A stretch of 64,000 bases of DNA. Source: Haloferula helveola (GTDB taxonomy: Bacteria; Verrucomicrobiota; Verrucomicrobiia; Verrucomicrobiales; Akkermansiaceae). How positions within the stretch are numbered: position 1 is the stretch's first letter; each line of letters starts with the position of its first letter. Under the pieces are notes generated by a model that did not search any database, was not told the origin of the DNA, and worked only from the letters and a program-made list of their open reading frames with translations. The translations under genes and the position numbers were made by a program. The DNA lies in contig NZ_AP024702.1 in the NCBI RefSeq assembly GCF_037076345.1, positions 2,232,001-2,296,000 on the forward strand, given 5' to 3'. Of the stretch, positions 41,776 to 51,151 are shown in pieces.

Positions 41776-44718
41776 TCAGTCCGCCGTCGCTTCGATGACC
41801 AAGAAAAGCCGGTCGGTCGGCGCTCCGGTCACTGTAGCGGTGACGGTGACAAATCCACCGGCCGGCGTGCCTTGGGAAAACGTCACGGTGGTTCCTTCAT
41901 GCGCCACGCCGTCAGGAGTGAAGATGCTGAGATCCTTCGACCAGCGGTAGCTCGCGGTAAGGTCGCTTGCGGGGGTGGGGTTGAGCGGATGGCTGAACGT
42001 GAAGGTGTTTCCGCTCGGAGTTCCCGCCACAAGCCCGGATGAGAACTCGCCGGGATGGGTGCCGAAGTAGTTCTCAAGCCCGTTGCCATTCCCATCCCCG
42101 TCGGGGTCATCGTCGACTTCGGTTTCCGCACCCACTTCCGGGTAGCCGGCGATCCATGATCCGAAGGTGCCGTCGGGAGACCCGGTGAAGAACTCGAGGC
42201 GCGACTCTTCCGCGCCGAAGTCGATAGCGTAACGTCGGAGATCCGCCAGATCGGGATCCTCACTCAGACTGAAACGGAAGAACGCCTCGGGCTGGTCCGG
42301 GATGTGGTCGCCTCCGTAAAATCCCTGCAGCAAGGTCAGCGCCGCCCCGGTGATCTCGAAGGTCCGGTCCTCGGCATCATCTGCGAAACTGTTCTGCGAT
42401 GTCCCGCTGATCGTGACCGCCGTCGCACCGACGTGGGCTTGGGTCGGATCGGATGGCCCGTGATGGAAGAAGCTGGCACCAGTCGCATCCGGATCGGCGG
42501 TGTCGAGGAGGTCGACCCGAAGATCCGGCAGGTTTGCAGCACCGGTCTGGTCGCGGGCGCCGGTGATTTCGAACAAGAGATCCACCGACTCGATCGATTC
42601 GCCAACCGGCAAGGTCGGCAGGGTGAAACCCAGCACCACGTTCCGGTCGACCCGGGTGTCGGTGAGCGTCGATCCGCTGGTGCCGACCGTGGTCGATCCG
42701 TCATCCGGATAGTAGTCTGCACTTGGCGCGGCCGCCTGGCCTTCGCCGACGATCGAGTCGGTGGAAGCGAGCGTGCCGACCGCATCGGGAGGCGGCACGA
42801 TGGTAATCATGACCGAGTCCGATCCCGGATACGTCACCACGTCCCCGGGGTCGCGGTTGTCATCCTGCGAGACGGAGTAGCTGAGTTCGTAGGTTCCCGG
42901 TCCCGGGAATTGCGCCACAGTCGACGCGGCGCCCGGGTCGTCGAAGGTGACACCGGCCGGGCCTGAGGTTTGGGTCCATCCGGTGACGGTCATCGGAAAG
43001 TTGTCGGGCAACGGACAGCGCACGACGGCGATCACCGGCAGCGAGGTTTCCGTTTCGGTCCGATCGTTGCCCAGATCCACCTGCACCGGTGCCAAGGGCG
43101 GCAGGCCCGGAGGCGCTCCGTCTCCATGCCACGACGAAAGTTCACTCCAGATCCGGCCATCGAGTTGCGATGGTGTGATCACGGTGCGCACGGCCGGCTC
43201 TCCCAGCCGGTCCATCAGCTGTGTGTAGTAGAGACTGCGTGGCGTGACCGGAACCTGCTCGGATTCCCAGAAGCCGAACGGCTCTTCCGGCGACATGTTG
43301 CTCTCGCTCTTCGTCCCGACGCATCCGATCGCGAAGTTCATCGCCGCCTTCGGAGCATCGCAGATGATGCTGCTGGCCTCGCAGTTCCAGAAAACCGTCT
43401 GGGCTCCGGCCCAGCCGTGGCCCGTTCCCGAGCTCTTGCGATTCTGGACGTTGGTAGGACCACCCTTGATGTTGTCGAACAGGATGCCCTCCGAGTAGCG
43501 ATGGTGCGGCCCGATGTCGCTGTAGGTGATCTCGGCGAGGCTATCGACGAACACGTTCGGACCGGCGGTGTTCGACTGCGTCACGTAGTCGTGCCGACCC
43601 TTCTCCGTGTAGCACCGCTGGAAGAGGATGAACGATGAATCGTCGATGCGGAAAGAGTATCGCCGGGAGCCGGTGATCTGTGACTTCGGGTCGAGCTGTG
43701 CGCAGTCCTCGACCGTGACAAACAGCGAGTCGTCACGGATATCGACGCAGGCGTAGCCGAAGTAATTCGCCGTGATGTTCCTCGCCCAGGCGTTCTCGAC
43801 CTTGCGGAACATCACCGCACTCCAGCCGTGATCCTCGTCGGTGTCACTGGTGTAGGCGGACTCGATCCGGAGGCCCTCGATCCCGACATTCCGGATCGCG
43901 CCGTCGAAGGTGTAGCGGTAGACCTCGGCGCCGCCGTACTGACTCTCGATCGCATGCGTGAGCGGCGCGTCGACCGTGATCGTGTTGCCATCGATCGCGG
44001 TGATCACCCGTGGCAGATCCGACGTGTAGGCACCTGTGGTCCACCCCCACTGCGCCATGTCGAGGAGGTCGATCCATGCCTGGTTCGGAGTCCGGTTGAT
44101 GATGATCCGGTCGCCGACCGAAAAACCTGCCGCCGACACCACGCCAAAGGAACGAACTCCGCTCGGCACCAACGGATCGGCGATCGTGGTTTCGCCGGCC
44201 GACACTTTCGTCCATCGGCTGCTGCCGGTGAACTCGAAGAGGTCGTCCTGAGCCGTCGCTGTGAAGTGGATCACGGTTCCTCCGCTCCCCTGCCCTTCGC
44301 CGCGGATGACCACACCGCTGGCGTTGATGTGGAGTGTTTCGGAAACGTTGTAGTTCCCCGCTTTCAGCAGCAACGTGCCGCGAAAGCCGGCGGGCGAGAG
44401 CGGCATCGCGCTCAGGGTATCGATCGCCGCCTGGATCCGTGCATGGTCGTCGCCGCCACCGGGCACCGGATCGAGTTCGATCTCGACCGGCACCCACGGG
44501 ATTGCCACCCCACCTCCCCGGTAGCCGGCCATCGAGAAATCGATCATCCGGTTGCCGGTGCTCGCCTGCCCCTCGTTGGCATAGCCCGCGTACTCAAGCT
44601 GCCCGCCCGGCCCCGGATAGACGAGCGACGACCCGGTCCCGGCACCAGTTACGGATGCTGAAAGGACTCCCCCGAGGAGGAATGGAAGCACCCTCCGAAC
44701 CAGCCCGCATCCGTCCAT
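41776..44718 (-). CDS. secreted right-handed beta-helix protein with DNRLRE-like module
   Basis: This 980-residue secreted protein has a signal (FLLGGVLSASVTG). The N-terminal two-thirds is a parallel beta-helix/pectate-lyase-style region (AAIDTLSAMPLSPAGFRGTLLLKAGNY, NASGVVIRGEGQGSGGTVIHF). After it comes an Ig/PKD-like part, then a DNRLRE-like carbohydrate-binding module (VLGFTLPTLPVGESIESVDLLF) and the verrucomicrobial C-terminal segment. The same module recurs in the neighbouring gene at 45007. Enzymatic sites were not identified. Confidence 0.8.
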   Translation of the reverse strand: MDGCGLVRRVLPFLLGGVLSASVTGAGTGSSLVYPGPGGQLEYAGYANEGQASTGNRMIDFSMAGYRGGGVAIPWVPVEIELDPVPGGGDDHARIQAAIDTLSAMPLSPAGFRGTLLLKAGNYNVSETLHINASGVVIRGEGQGSGGTVIHFTATAQDDLFEFTGSSRWTKVSAGETTIADPLVPSGVRSFGVVSAAGFSVGDRIIINRTPNQAWIDLLDMAQWGWTTGAYTSDLPRVITAIDGNTITVDAPLTHAIESQYGGAEVYRYTFDGAIRNVGIEGLRIESAYTSDTDEDHGWSAVMFRKVENAWARNITANYFGYACVDIRDDSLFVTVEDCAQLDPKSQITGSRRYSFRIDDSSFILFQRCYTEKGRHDYVTQSNTAGPNVFVDSLAEITYSDIGPHHRYSEGILFDNIKGGPTNVQNRKSSGTGHGWAGAQTVFWNCEASSIICDAPKAAMNFAIGCVGTKSESNMSPEEPFGFWESEQVPVTPRSLYYTQLMDRLGEPAVRTVITPSQLDGRIWSELSSWHGDGAPPGLPPLAPVQVDLGNDRTETETSLPVIAVVRCPLPDNFPMTVTGWTQTSGPAGVTFDDPGAASTVAQFPGPGTYELSYSVSQDDNRDPGDVVTYPGSDSVMITIVPPPDAVGTLASTDSIVGEGQAAAPSADYYPDDGSTTVGTSGSTLTDTRVDRNVVLGFTLPTLPVGESIESVDLLFEITGARDQTGAANLPDLRVDLLDTADPDATGASFFHHGPSDPTQAHVGATAVTISGTSQNSFADDAEDRTFEITGAALTLLQGFYGGDHIPDQPEAFFRFSLSEDPDLADLRRYAIDFGAEESRLEFFTGSPDGTFGSWIAGYPEVGAETEVDDDPDGDGNGNGLENYFGTHPGEFSSGLVAGTPSGNTFTFSHPLNPTPASDLTASYRWSKDLSIFTPDGVAHEGTTVTFSQGTPAGGFVTVTATVTGAPTDRLFLVIEATAD

Positions 44719-44794
44719 ACCGGAAGGAAGGCCGCCGGAATGTCGGTCCGATTGCGTTCGACTTGAAAAAGGGGTGCTCGTGTTCACAGAGTTG

Positions 44795-45010
44795 CTAGTG
44801 TCCCGCGCGGCAAGAGCGTTGACTTTCGCGCGAGAGATTTTTCCCAAATGCAAGGCGTGACGAGGGAGCAAATCGAGATTTGTGACCGAGGAACAACGCC
44901 GCAGATGGGAAAAAGATCCGTGAATCATCGGGCGGACGAGCGCAGCGAGCTGATTTCAAAATAACTTCCAACATCCCGAAAGGTGACGAACTTGCCGCGC
45001 GGGATACTAG
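44795..45010. repeat. 216-bp inverted-repeat (MITE-like) element, copy B
   Basis: This is the oppositely oriented partner of 8652-8867, with the same length and the same 20-bp terminal arms (one substitution: GGGATACTAG here instead of GGGACACTAG). The TAG of the adjacent minus-strand gene (45007-45009) lies in its end, as for copy A. Confidence 0.85.
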
Positions 45011-47166
45011 GGAACTTCGTCGATACTCATTCGCGCGAATCGCGCCTTCTTTCCATCCGGAAGGAGCGCCGGATACGGAACGCTTACCACCTCGTAGCCG
45101 GCTCCCGCGCTTGCCACGAAGGTCGGGGTGGCGGAGCTGTCGTACCACAGATCCAGATCGCTGCTGAACTGCGGAGTGTAATCGACACTCCCCGAGGTCC
45201 CGTGGTCGGTCCGACGGACAAACAGGTAATCGAAGGTGACCCCGCCACCGCCACCGGATGCCTGAACGATCGGCACCCCGTTGACCGACCCGTCCGGCAC
45301 CAGCGGCACCGCGTCGCTGACGTTGGGGTCCGTTCCGAAGGCGAACTCGAGAAGGTTGGTCAGAGGGTCAAAGTCCGGGTTGTCGGTAGTCGTTCCCGGA
45401 TTCGGGACGAAGCTCGAAGCCCAGGTGTCGTAGGCGCTGGACGGGGCACCACCCTCGGCCACGATCTGGAGCGCCGACTCGGCCGGATCGGTGTCGATGA
45501 AATACCGGTCGAAGGTCGTGCCTCCGATTTGCGCAGTTCCGCTGCCGATGATGAGGTTGTCGCTATTGAAACGGAAATACACCGTCGTCTGGTCCGGGAT
45601 GTGGTCTCCTCCGTAGAAACTCTGAAGAAGCGCCAGCGCATCGCCGGTGATCTGATAGCGTTGGTCCTGCTCGTCATCCGCGTAGCTCACCTGTCCCGCT
45701 GACGTCGGCTCGGAGAGGTCGGTGGCTCCGACAAACTCGACGTCGGGATTCGGATCGGCCGGACCATGGTAGAAGAAGTCCGTGCCGGTGCCCGACGGGT
45801 CGGCGCTATCGAGCAGGTAGACATTCAGGGCCGGATCCGCTCCGCTGTGGTTGCGATAGGCGGTGATCTCGAAGTCAAGGGAAGCCGCGCTGAGCGTGGA
45901 ACCGACCGGAAGGGTCGGAAGCGTAAAGGAAAGGACGAGGTTTAGATCGGACCTCGCTCCGGTGGCACCACCGATCCCGACACGTCCGCCGGCCCCTCCC
46001 GAGTAGTAACCGGGCGCTTCCGCACCGGCCTCGGCCCGGCCGGTGATCCGGTCGTCATCCGCGAAGGCTCCCGTAACCGAGGTGCCGGTGGTGAAGTTCC
46101 AGTCGGTGGTTGCGGAAATCCCGGCAAACGCCTCACCGATCTCGTCTTCCAGGGCACCTGCATCGATCAGGACATAGTAGCCTGTGTCCGACGCAAGCAG
46201 GCTCGCCGGGGTGACCGAAACCACGTTCCCGGAAATGTCGACCTCGGCGGGGTTGCTCACATCGAAGACTTCGACCGTCGTATCATCCGCCGTCCGCTTC
46301 AGCGTGATGTTCCCGGTGCCTGCCACGACTCCCTTGTCGAAGGTCGCGACGAGGCTCGCGTCCTCGAGGACAGCCGTCGCATCGTCTGCTGGTAGCGTCT
46401 CGCTGATCGCAGGGAGGTCACCGGGTAGCGCCACCCCCTGGTAGAGGAACACATTGTCGAAGAGCGCCTGCTGGATCGTGCTGCTGAAACTCCGGAAACC
46501 GACTCGATAGGCAGCGGTCTGGGAATTCGATGCGTCCTTCGTGCCGACGTAGGTCAAGGAACCACCGATCTCCTCGAGCCAGAGGTCCGCAACGCCTGCA
46601 GCGACTGAGCCACCGGTGTAGCTCACGCTCGAGCCGGTGTCGTTGAAGATGACATAGAGCCGGTAGGCGGTATCGAGGCTGTAAGTGTCCGACCCGGCGG
46701 CTGCCACGGTCGACAGTCCCGTGACCGCACCGTCGTTCAGGTTGACCGCCAGCCGCTGACCCGCTCCGTTCAGATCCGCATCTTCGTTGGCGTAACCGAC
46801 GATCAGGCTTCCCCCACTGACGGCCGATGGCTCGTAGAAGTCGAAAACGAAAGTCGTTACCGCACCCGAGGCCTCCGCGAAGTTCGGCGACTGGACCCGC
46901 ACACTGCCTCCGCTCGTGGCATCGTTGTCATCATATTCGAGGTACTGGTTGGATGCCCCGAAGGGTGTCGCGGTGAGGTCGTCGCGCACGAACAGGGTCG
47001 CGGTTCCGGCCCCGGGCGCGACCTGGTTCCACGGGCCGGATGTGTCGAGGCCGGCATCCGGTGTGTAGCTCTCGAAGTCCTCACTGAACAAAGCGGCGTG
47101 CGCGGATGAGCTCAGGAAACAGCAAGTGGAAAGGACGGCGACTGGAGTCAGGATATGGCTTTTCAT
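45007..47166 (-). CDS. secreted multidomain adhesin-like protein
   Basis: This 719-residue protein has a signal (VAVLSTCCFLSSSAHA) and then a LamG-like jellyroll (about 25-250). An Ig-like Big_5 pattern (SETLPADDATAVLEDASLVATFDKGVVAGTGNITL), the DNRLRE-like module shared with 41776 (VLSFTLPTLPVGSTLSAASLDF), and a verrucomicrobial C-terminal segment follow. No catalytic motif. Divergent from the sigma factor gene, with a region of A-tracts between them. Stop codon supplied by the repeat. Confidence 0.75.
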   Translation of the reverse strand: MKSHILTPVAVLSTCCFLSSSAHAALFSEDFESYTPDAGLDTSGPWNQVAPGAGTATLFVRDDLTATPFGASNQYLEYDDNDATSGGSVRVQSPNFAEASGAVTTFVFDFYEPSAVSGGSLIVGYANEDADLNGAGQRLAVNLNDGAVTGLSTVAAAGSDTYSLDTAYRLYVIFNDTGSSVSYTGGSVAAGVADLWLEEIGGSLTYVGTKDASNSQTAAYRVGFRSFSSTIQQALFDNVFLYQGVALPGDLPAISETLPADDATAVLEDASLVATFDKGVVAGTGNITLKRTADDTTVEVFDVSNPAEVDISGNVVSVTPASLLASDTGYYVLIDAGALEDEIGEAFAGISATTDWNFTTGTSVTGAFADDDRITGRAEAGAEAPGYYSGGAGGRVGIGGATGARSDLNLVLSFTLPTLPVGSTLSAASLDFEITAYRNHSGADPALNVYLLDSADPSGTGTDFFYHGPADPNPDVEFVGATDLSEPTSAGQVSYADDEQDQRYQITGDALALLQSFYGGDHIPDQTTVYFRFNSDNLIIGSGTAQIGGTTFDRYFIDTDPAESALQIVAEGGAPSSAYDTWASSFVPNPGTTTDNPDFDPLTNLLEFAFGTDPNVSDAVPLVPDGSVNGVPIVQASGGGGGVTFDYLFVRRTDHGTSGSVDYTPQFSSDLDLWYDSSATPTFVASAGAGYEVVSVPYPALLPDGKKARFARMSIDEVP

Positions 47167-47327
47167 CGGGGTTTTCGAAGGTCGAGGTTCCCGCCGAGGG
47201 CGGCTCGATGATGAATTCCGTCAAGGGATGGCAAGGTTGTGCCATTTTTTGAATTCGCCAAAAAAAACGCGGATTCACGAATTCTCCGAATTTCCGCACC
47301 ACCCTCGGGGGGCGTTCCGGTATAGGC

Positions 47328-47346
47328 AGGGGAGAAAGCGCGTCCG
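47328..47346 (+). promoter_or_regulatory. ribosome binding site of the ECF sigma gene
   Basis: The sequence CAGGGGAGAAAGCG lies about 10-16 nt before the ATG at 47347 and contains GGGGAG, a good Shine-Dalgarno that supports this start. A TATAGG just upstream could be a -10-like box, but no -35 is clear. Confidence 0.45.
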
Positions 47347-47886
47347 ATGGCCGAAAGCCCCGACATGGAAGAGACCTTCGTGCAGCTGGTGGTCAGCCAT
47401 CAGGCGGCTCTCCATGCCTTCGTGGTGTCACTGATGCCCGGAACTCCCGACGTCGACGACGTCGTCCAGGAGGTCAATGCCGCCGTCTGGCGGAAACGGC
47501 GGGAGTTCGAGATCGGCACGAACTTCAAGGCGTGGATGTTCTCGGTGGCGCGCTTCAAGGTGCTCGCCCTCTGGCGCGACCTGAAACGGAAGAAGGTCTG
47601 GACCGTCCCTGAAGCAACCCTCGTGAAGCTGCTCGATGATGCCGCCGACCAGTGCTTCGACGCACACGACCACCGTCACGACGCGCTCCGCGAATGCGTC
47701 CAGCAGCTGCGTCCGGAAGACCGCGGACTGGTGCTGCGCTACTACTACGAAGGACGTAGCCTCGGCGAAGTCGCCGCCGCCATCGGACGAAAGGCGGAGA
47801 ACCTGAAGGGCAGCCTGCACCGGATCCGGACGAACCTCCGGAGCTGTGTGCGTTTCAAAACCCAGCTGGGAGGGAACGCCACATGA
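47347..47886 (+). CDS. ECF sigma factor (Rhodopirellula/Verrucomicrobium type)
   Basis: This 179-residue sigma factor has region 2 (FVQLVVSHQAALHAFVVSLMPGTPDVDDVVQEVNAAVW, KAWMFSVARFKVL) and region 4 (LRPEDRGLVLRYYYEGRSLGEVAAAIGRKAENLKGSLHRIRTNLR). It transcribes genes for envelope signals. It overlaps the downstream FecR-like gene by ATGA, so the two are coupled. Targets cannot be named; the divergent secreted protein gene is a candidate. Confidence 0.92.
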   Translation: MAESPDMEETFVQLVVSHQAALHAFVVSLMPGTPDVDDVVQEVNAAVWRKRREFEIGTNFKAWMFSVARFKVLALWRDLKRKKVWTVPEATLVKLLDDAADQCFDAHDHRHDALRECVQQLRPEDRGLVLRYYYEGRSLGEVAAAIGRKAENLKGSLHRIRTNLRSCVRFKTQLGGNAT

Positions 47887-49436
47887 ATTCGAACGAGTCC
47901 GGTGAGTTGCTGGCCGCCTTCATGGAACTGGAAGACGGCTCGATCGATCCCCGTCGGCGCGACGAACTGATGGCGGAGCTGGAACGCTCGCCCGCGGCAC
48001 GCCGGGCCTACCTCGAGTACTTCCAGCACTCGGCCGTGCTCAAGATGGAAGGTGCCAAGATGCACGAGCGCGGATTGCTTCCGGTCATCGATTCATCCGT
48101 CGCCCAACGCCGGCTCTTCCAACGCTCGATGCTGGCCGCGGCCGCCGTGATCGCGCTGGTCGCCGCGATCCTCGGGCTGGTAGCGATCAGCCAGCCCGGC
48201 CCTGACTCCGCGAAGGTCACCGTGGCCGCCGACACCCTGTGGAGTGTCGACTCGGTCGCACGGGAAGAGGACCGGAAGGAGTCGGATGTGACCGAAGGCT
48301 CGACGGTCCGGGTCATGTCCGGCATCGCCCGGCTTGAGCTGGAGTCCGGCGCCACGCTGGCCATCCAGGGACCCGCCGAAGTCCGGTTCCCGAAACTCAA
48401 CCAACCCGACCTCGTCCATGGCATGTTGTGGTTCGATTCAGGAACCTCGGACGACTCATTCGAACTGAAGACTCCGGAACTGATCGTGCGCGATATCGGC
48501 ACGCGGTTCGGTGTCCGGGTGCCGGAACAGGGAGCCGCGGAGATTCATCTCATCGAAGGCGAGCTGCAGGTGCTGAACCGGAAGCAGGAACCCGTAATCA
48601 CCTCACTGAAGCCGGACGGGAAAGCCCGGGAGGTTCCGCTCTTCGGCGAACCATCCGAGAAACCTCTCGCCGAGGATCCATTCCCCGATCTGGCAGAGCT
48701 TCTCGAAGCCGACCGCAACTACCCCACCACCGTCCGCGGCCAGTCGCCGCTGAGATATTGGCGCTTCGAAGACGACAGGCGGGGCCATTCGGACTCCACG
48801 GAATCCCAGGTGATCGGCGGTGAACCCGGCGTGGGAAGCAACGAGGCCTTCCATGGATTCGACCACGACAACCGCTGCCTTCGCCTGATTGGCACCGAGG
48901 ATGATTCCTTGGTCGCCGGCCCGAGCGAGACTCATGAGATGGGACAACGGGAAGGTGCCGTGAGCTTCTGGATCCGGCGCGAGCCGGGGATCACCCACGA
49001 GGAGATCCTTTGGCTGGTCGGGCCGGTTCCTGAAGGGAAGCGCAACCCGCAAGTCTGCCTGGTCTACACTTCTCTGGCCGAGTCCGGTCGGGTCCGGATG
49101 TTCATCAAGAACGACGGGGCCGACGTCGTGCTGGCATCGTCGCGGAGTGTGGCAGACGGCCGTTGGCACCACATTGCGGCCAGCTGGGGCACGGCATCGG
49201 CCGAACTCTTCGTCGACGGACAGTCGGCGGCCGCCGACCACGGTCCGAGAGGCCTCACCTCGACGTCGTCCGCCGGATCGCGCGTCAGGTTCGGCAAGCC
49301 GAGCGAAGACCTGACCGATCAAGGCGCGAAACACTTCCGCGGCTGGGTCGATGAAATCGCGATGTGGAGCCGGCCGCTGACTCCGGCGGAAGTCTCCCGG
49401 CAGTACGAAGCCGCGATCGGGACGGACGGGGAATAG
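47883..49436 (+). CDS. FecR-domain anti-sigma-like protein with LamG jellyroll
   Basis: This 517-residue membrane protein has a cytoplasmic start (MNSNESGELLAAFMELEDGSI), one transmembrane helix (83-103), a periplasmic FecR domain (about 110-260: VRVMSGIARLELESGATLAIQGPAEVRF, ELIVRDIGTRFGVRVPEQG), and a C-terminal LamG jellyroll (about 310-510: VSFWIRREPG, WHHIAASWGTASAELFVDGQ). It probably holds the sigma factor until a surface signal, perhaps a polysaccharide, is bound. Confidence 0.9.
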   Translation: MNSNESGELLAAFMELEDGSIDPRRRDELMAELERSPAARRAYLEYFQHSAVLKMEGAKMHERGLLPVIDSSVAQRRLFQRSMLAAAAVIALVAAILGLVAISQPGPDSAKVTVAADTLWSVDSVAREEDRKESDVTEGSTVRVMSGIARLELESGATLAIQGPAEVRFPKLNQPDLVHGMLWFDSGTSDDSFELKTPELIVRDIGTRFGVRVPEQGAAEIHLIEGELQVLNRKQEPVITSLKPDGKAREVPLFGEPSEKPLAEDPFPDLAELLEADRNYPTTVRGQSPLRYWRFEDDRRGHSDSTESQVIGGEPGVGSNEAFHGFDHDNRCLRLIGTEDDSLVAGPSETHEMGQREGAVSFWIRREPGITHEEILWLVGPVPEGKRNPQVCLVYTSLAESGRVRMFIKNDGADVVLASSRSVADGRWHHIAASWGTASAELFVDGQSAAADHGPRGLTSTSSAGSRVRFGKPSEDLTDQGAKHFRGWVDEIAMWSRPLTPAEVSRQYEAAIGTDGE

Positions 49437-49546
49437 TTACGGTCGCCCTGCTTGGATGCTACGCTCTTCCAATTCGGCCGTCCCAAGCAACCGTCGCTTG
49501 AAAGCTGATAACCGTCTCTTGCCGATCCACACGTCAGCATGATCAG

Positions 49547-49750
49547 CAGTCCCGAAGGGACGACGGCAGTTAGCCACGGGGTTCACCCCGTGGTAACGGC
49601 ATTAGAGAGGGCCAAGCGCCGAAGGTGCGTCGGCGGAGCGTGGGAACATCTCGGGAGTCCGCCTACGCCCCTGCCGGGGCTGAATCATTTTGCCGACCTG
49701 GTTCCACGGGGTGAACCCCGTGGCTAACTGCCGTCGCCCCTTCGGGGCTT
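49547..49750. repeat. long inverted-repeat element (GTTAGCCACGGGG family), copy c
   Basis: AGTTAGCCACGGGGTTCACC and CACGGGGTGAACCCCGTGGC are the inverted arms, with CGCCGAAGGTGCGTCGGCGG inside. It occupies most of the 352-bp gap before pabB and has no gene. Confidence 0.8.
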
Positions 49751-49788
49751 GATGTCACCGCGGGATGACGATGTCTCCGGAAACATTG

Positions 49789-51042
49789 CTACTCTCCCCT
49801 GAACCGCTCAAGTGCCAGCCGGATTCCCTCGGCCTTGTGTAGGGTTTCCTCGAATTCCTTCTCCGCATCGGAGTCCGCCACAATGCCCGCTCCGGCGTGG
49901 AACTGCAGCTGTCCGCCTTCGCGGACCATCGTCCGGATCGCGATGCTGAACTGGCTCTCGCCATTGTAGCCGAGATACCCGATCGCCCCGCAATAGATTC
50001 CGCGGGGACCGCCTTCCAACTCGCGGATGATCTGCATTGCCCGCCGCTTCGGTGCTCCGGTGATGCTGCCACCCGGGAAACACGAGGCCAGCGCTCCGAC
50101 CGGCCCGACGTCCTCGCGCAGGGTGCCGCTGACCGTCGATACCAAGTGGTGGACCTGCTCGAGCGTCTCGAGCTGGAGCATCTCGTCGACCTCCACGCTG
50201 CCGAACTCGCAGACCTGCCCGAGGTCGTTGCGCAGCAGGTCGGTGATCATCACCAGCTCGGCGATTTCCTTCGGTGAGGTCTGCAACTCGTACGCCGAAC
50301 GGCGGTCCGCCACCGGATCGGCGAAACGCGGACGCGTACCCTTGATCGGCCGCGTCTCGATTCCGCGACCGGAGATTCGGAGGAACGTCTCCGGCGAAGA
50401 AGAAAGCACCTCGCGACCGTCGAGCGAAAGCCACGCTGCCATCGGCGACGGTGAAGCGGCACGGAGCTGTTCATACAAGCCAAACAACGATGGACCTCGT
50501 ACTTCGACCTCGAAGCGTTGGGAGATGTTGACCTGGTAGATGTCGCCGGCTGCGATCCACTCACGGATGCGCCCGACCGCGTCGAGGAACCGCTGGCGCG
50601 GCCAGACCGGCGTCACGTCTCCGAGCGACGGCCGGTCGTCCGCCGGCTCCGCCAGTTTCTCCGAAAGGGAACCGATCTCGTGCCAGCCACCGTCGTGCGT
50701 GTGGATTAGCATCTCCGGATAGTCGCCGAAGACGAAGTCGCCTTCGTAATCGACCCAGCCGCAGAGGCCTCCTTCCGGAAACCCGCAGTCCGCCGCCGGG
50801 CCACCGCTCCGTTTGTTCAGGACCTCCTCCAGCCGACAGCGGTCGGCTGGATCGTGGATCGACCCTTTCAGCACTTCGACCGGCTCGGCGGCGATGATCG
50901 AAACCGGATTCCGGTAGCTGGCCGGCAAGTGGCCCGCGGTGTCGAAGAACACCATGCCTGGAAGATGGCGCAGGCGCGCGGCGACCTCGCCCGGCGTCCG
51001 GCCGTCGAGCGCTCCGGTTCGCCGCTGGACCGGTGGCTTCAC
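49789..51042 (-). CDS. pabB: aminodeoxychorismate synthase component I
   Basis: This 417-residue enzyme makes aminodeoxychorismate for folate. It has the chorismate-binding core signatures: GDIYQVNISQRF, SPETFLRI, IKGTRPRFADPVADRRSAYEL, EIAELVMITDLLRNDLGQVCEFGSV, SCFPGGSITGAPK, and a final FHAGAGIVADSDAEKEFEETLHKA. The GTG at 51042 is used; the frame also opens with TTG at 51084. Its upstream region is divergent from a membrane-protein gene. No pabA or pabC in the window. Confidence 0.93.
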   Translation of the reverse strand: MKPPVQRRTGALDGRTPGEVAARLRHLPGMVFFDTAGHLPASYRNPVSIIAAEPVEVLKGSIHDPADRCRLEEVLNKRSGGPAADCGFPEGGLCGWVDYEGDFVFGDYPEMLIHTHDGGWHEIGSLSEKLAEPADDRPSLGDVTPVWPRQRFLDAVGRIREWIAAGDIYQVNISQRFEVEVRGPSLFGLYEQLRAASPSPMAAWLSLDGREVLSSSPETFLRISGRGIETRPIKGTRPRFADPVADRRSAYELQTSPKEIAELVMITDLLRNDLGQVCEFGSVEVDEMLQLETLEQVHHLVSTVSGTLREDVGPVGALASCFPGGSITGAPKRRAMQIIRELEGGPRGIYCGAIGYLGYNGESQFSIAIRTMVREGGQLQFHAGAGIVADSDAEKEFEETLHKAEGIRLALERFRGE

Positions 51043-51151
51043 GCCGGGAACTGAAACCGGGGCGGGCCGCCTGCCAAGTTCCAAGTTCCGGCCATCGCGG
51101 AGAGCGATTCCCGCCTTGCTCCCCTGCCGCGCGGGGACCTAGCGTTCGGGT

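Noticed and set aside
44719..44928. Upstream 70-codon extension of the beta-helix protein
   Set aside because: It starts in the 216-bp element and precedes the signal peptide, so the ATG at 44718 is the better start.
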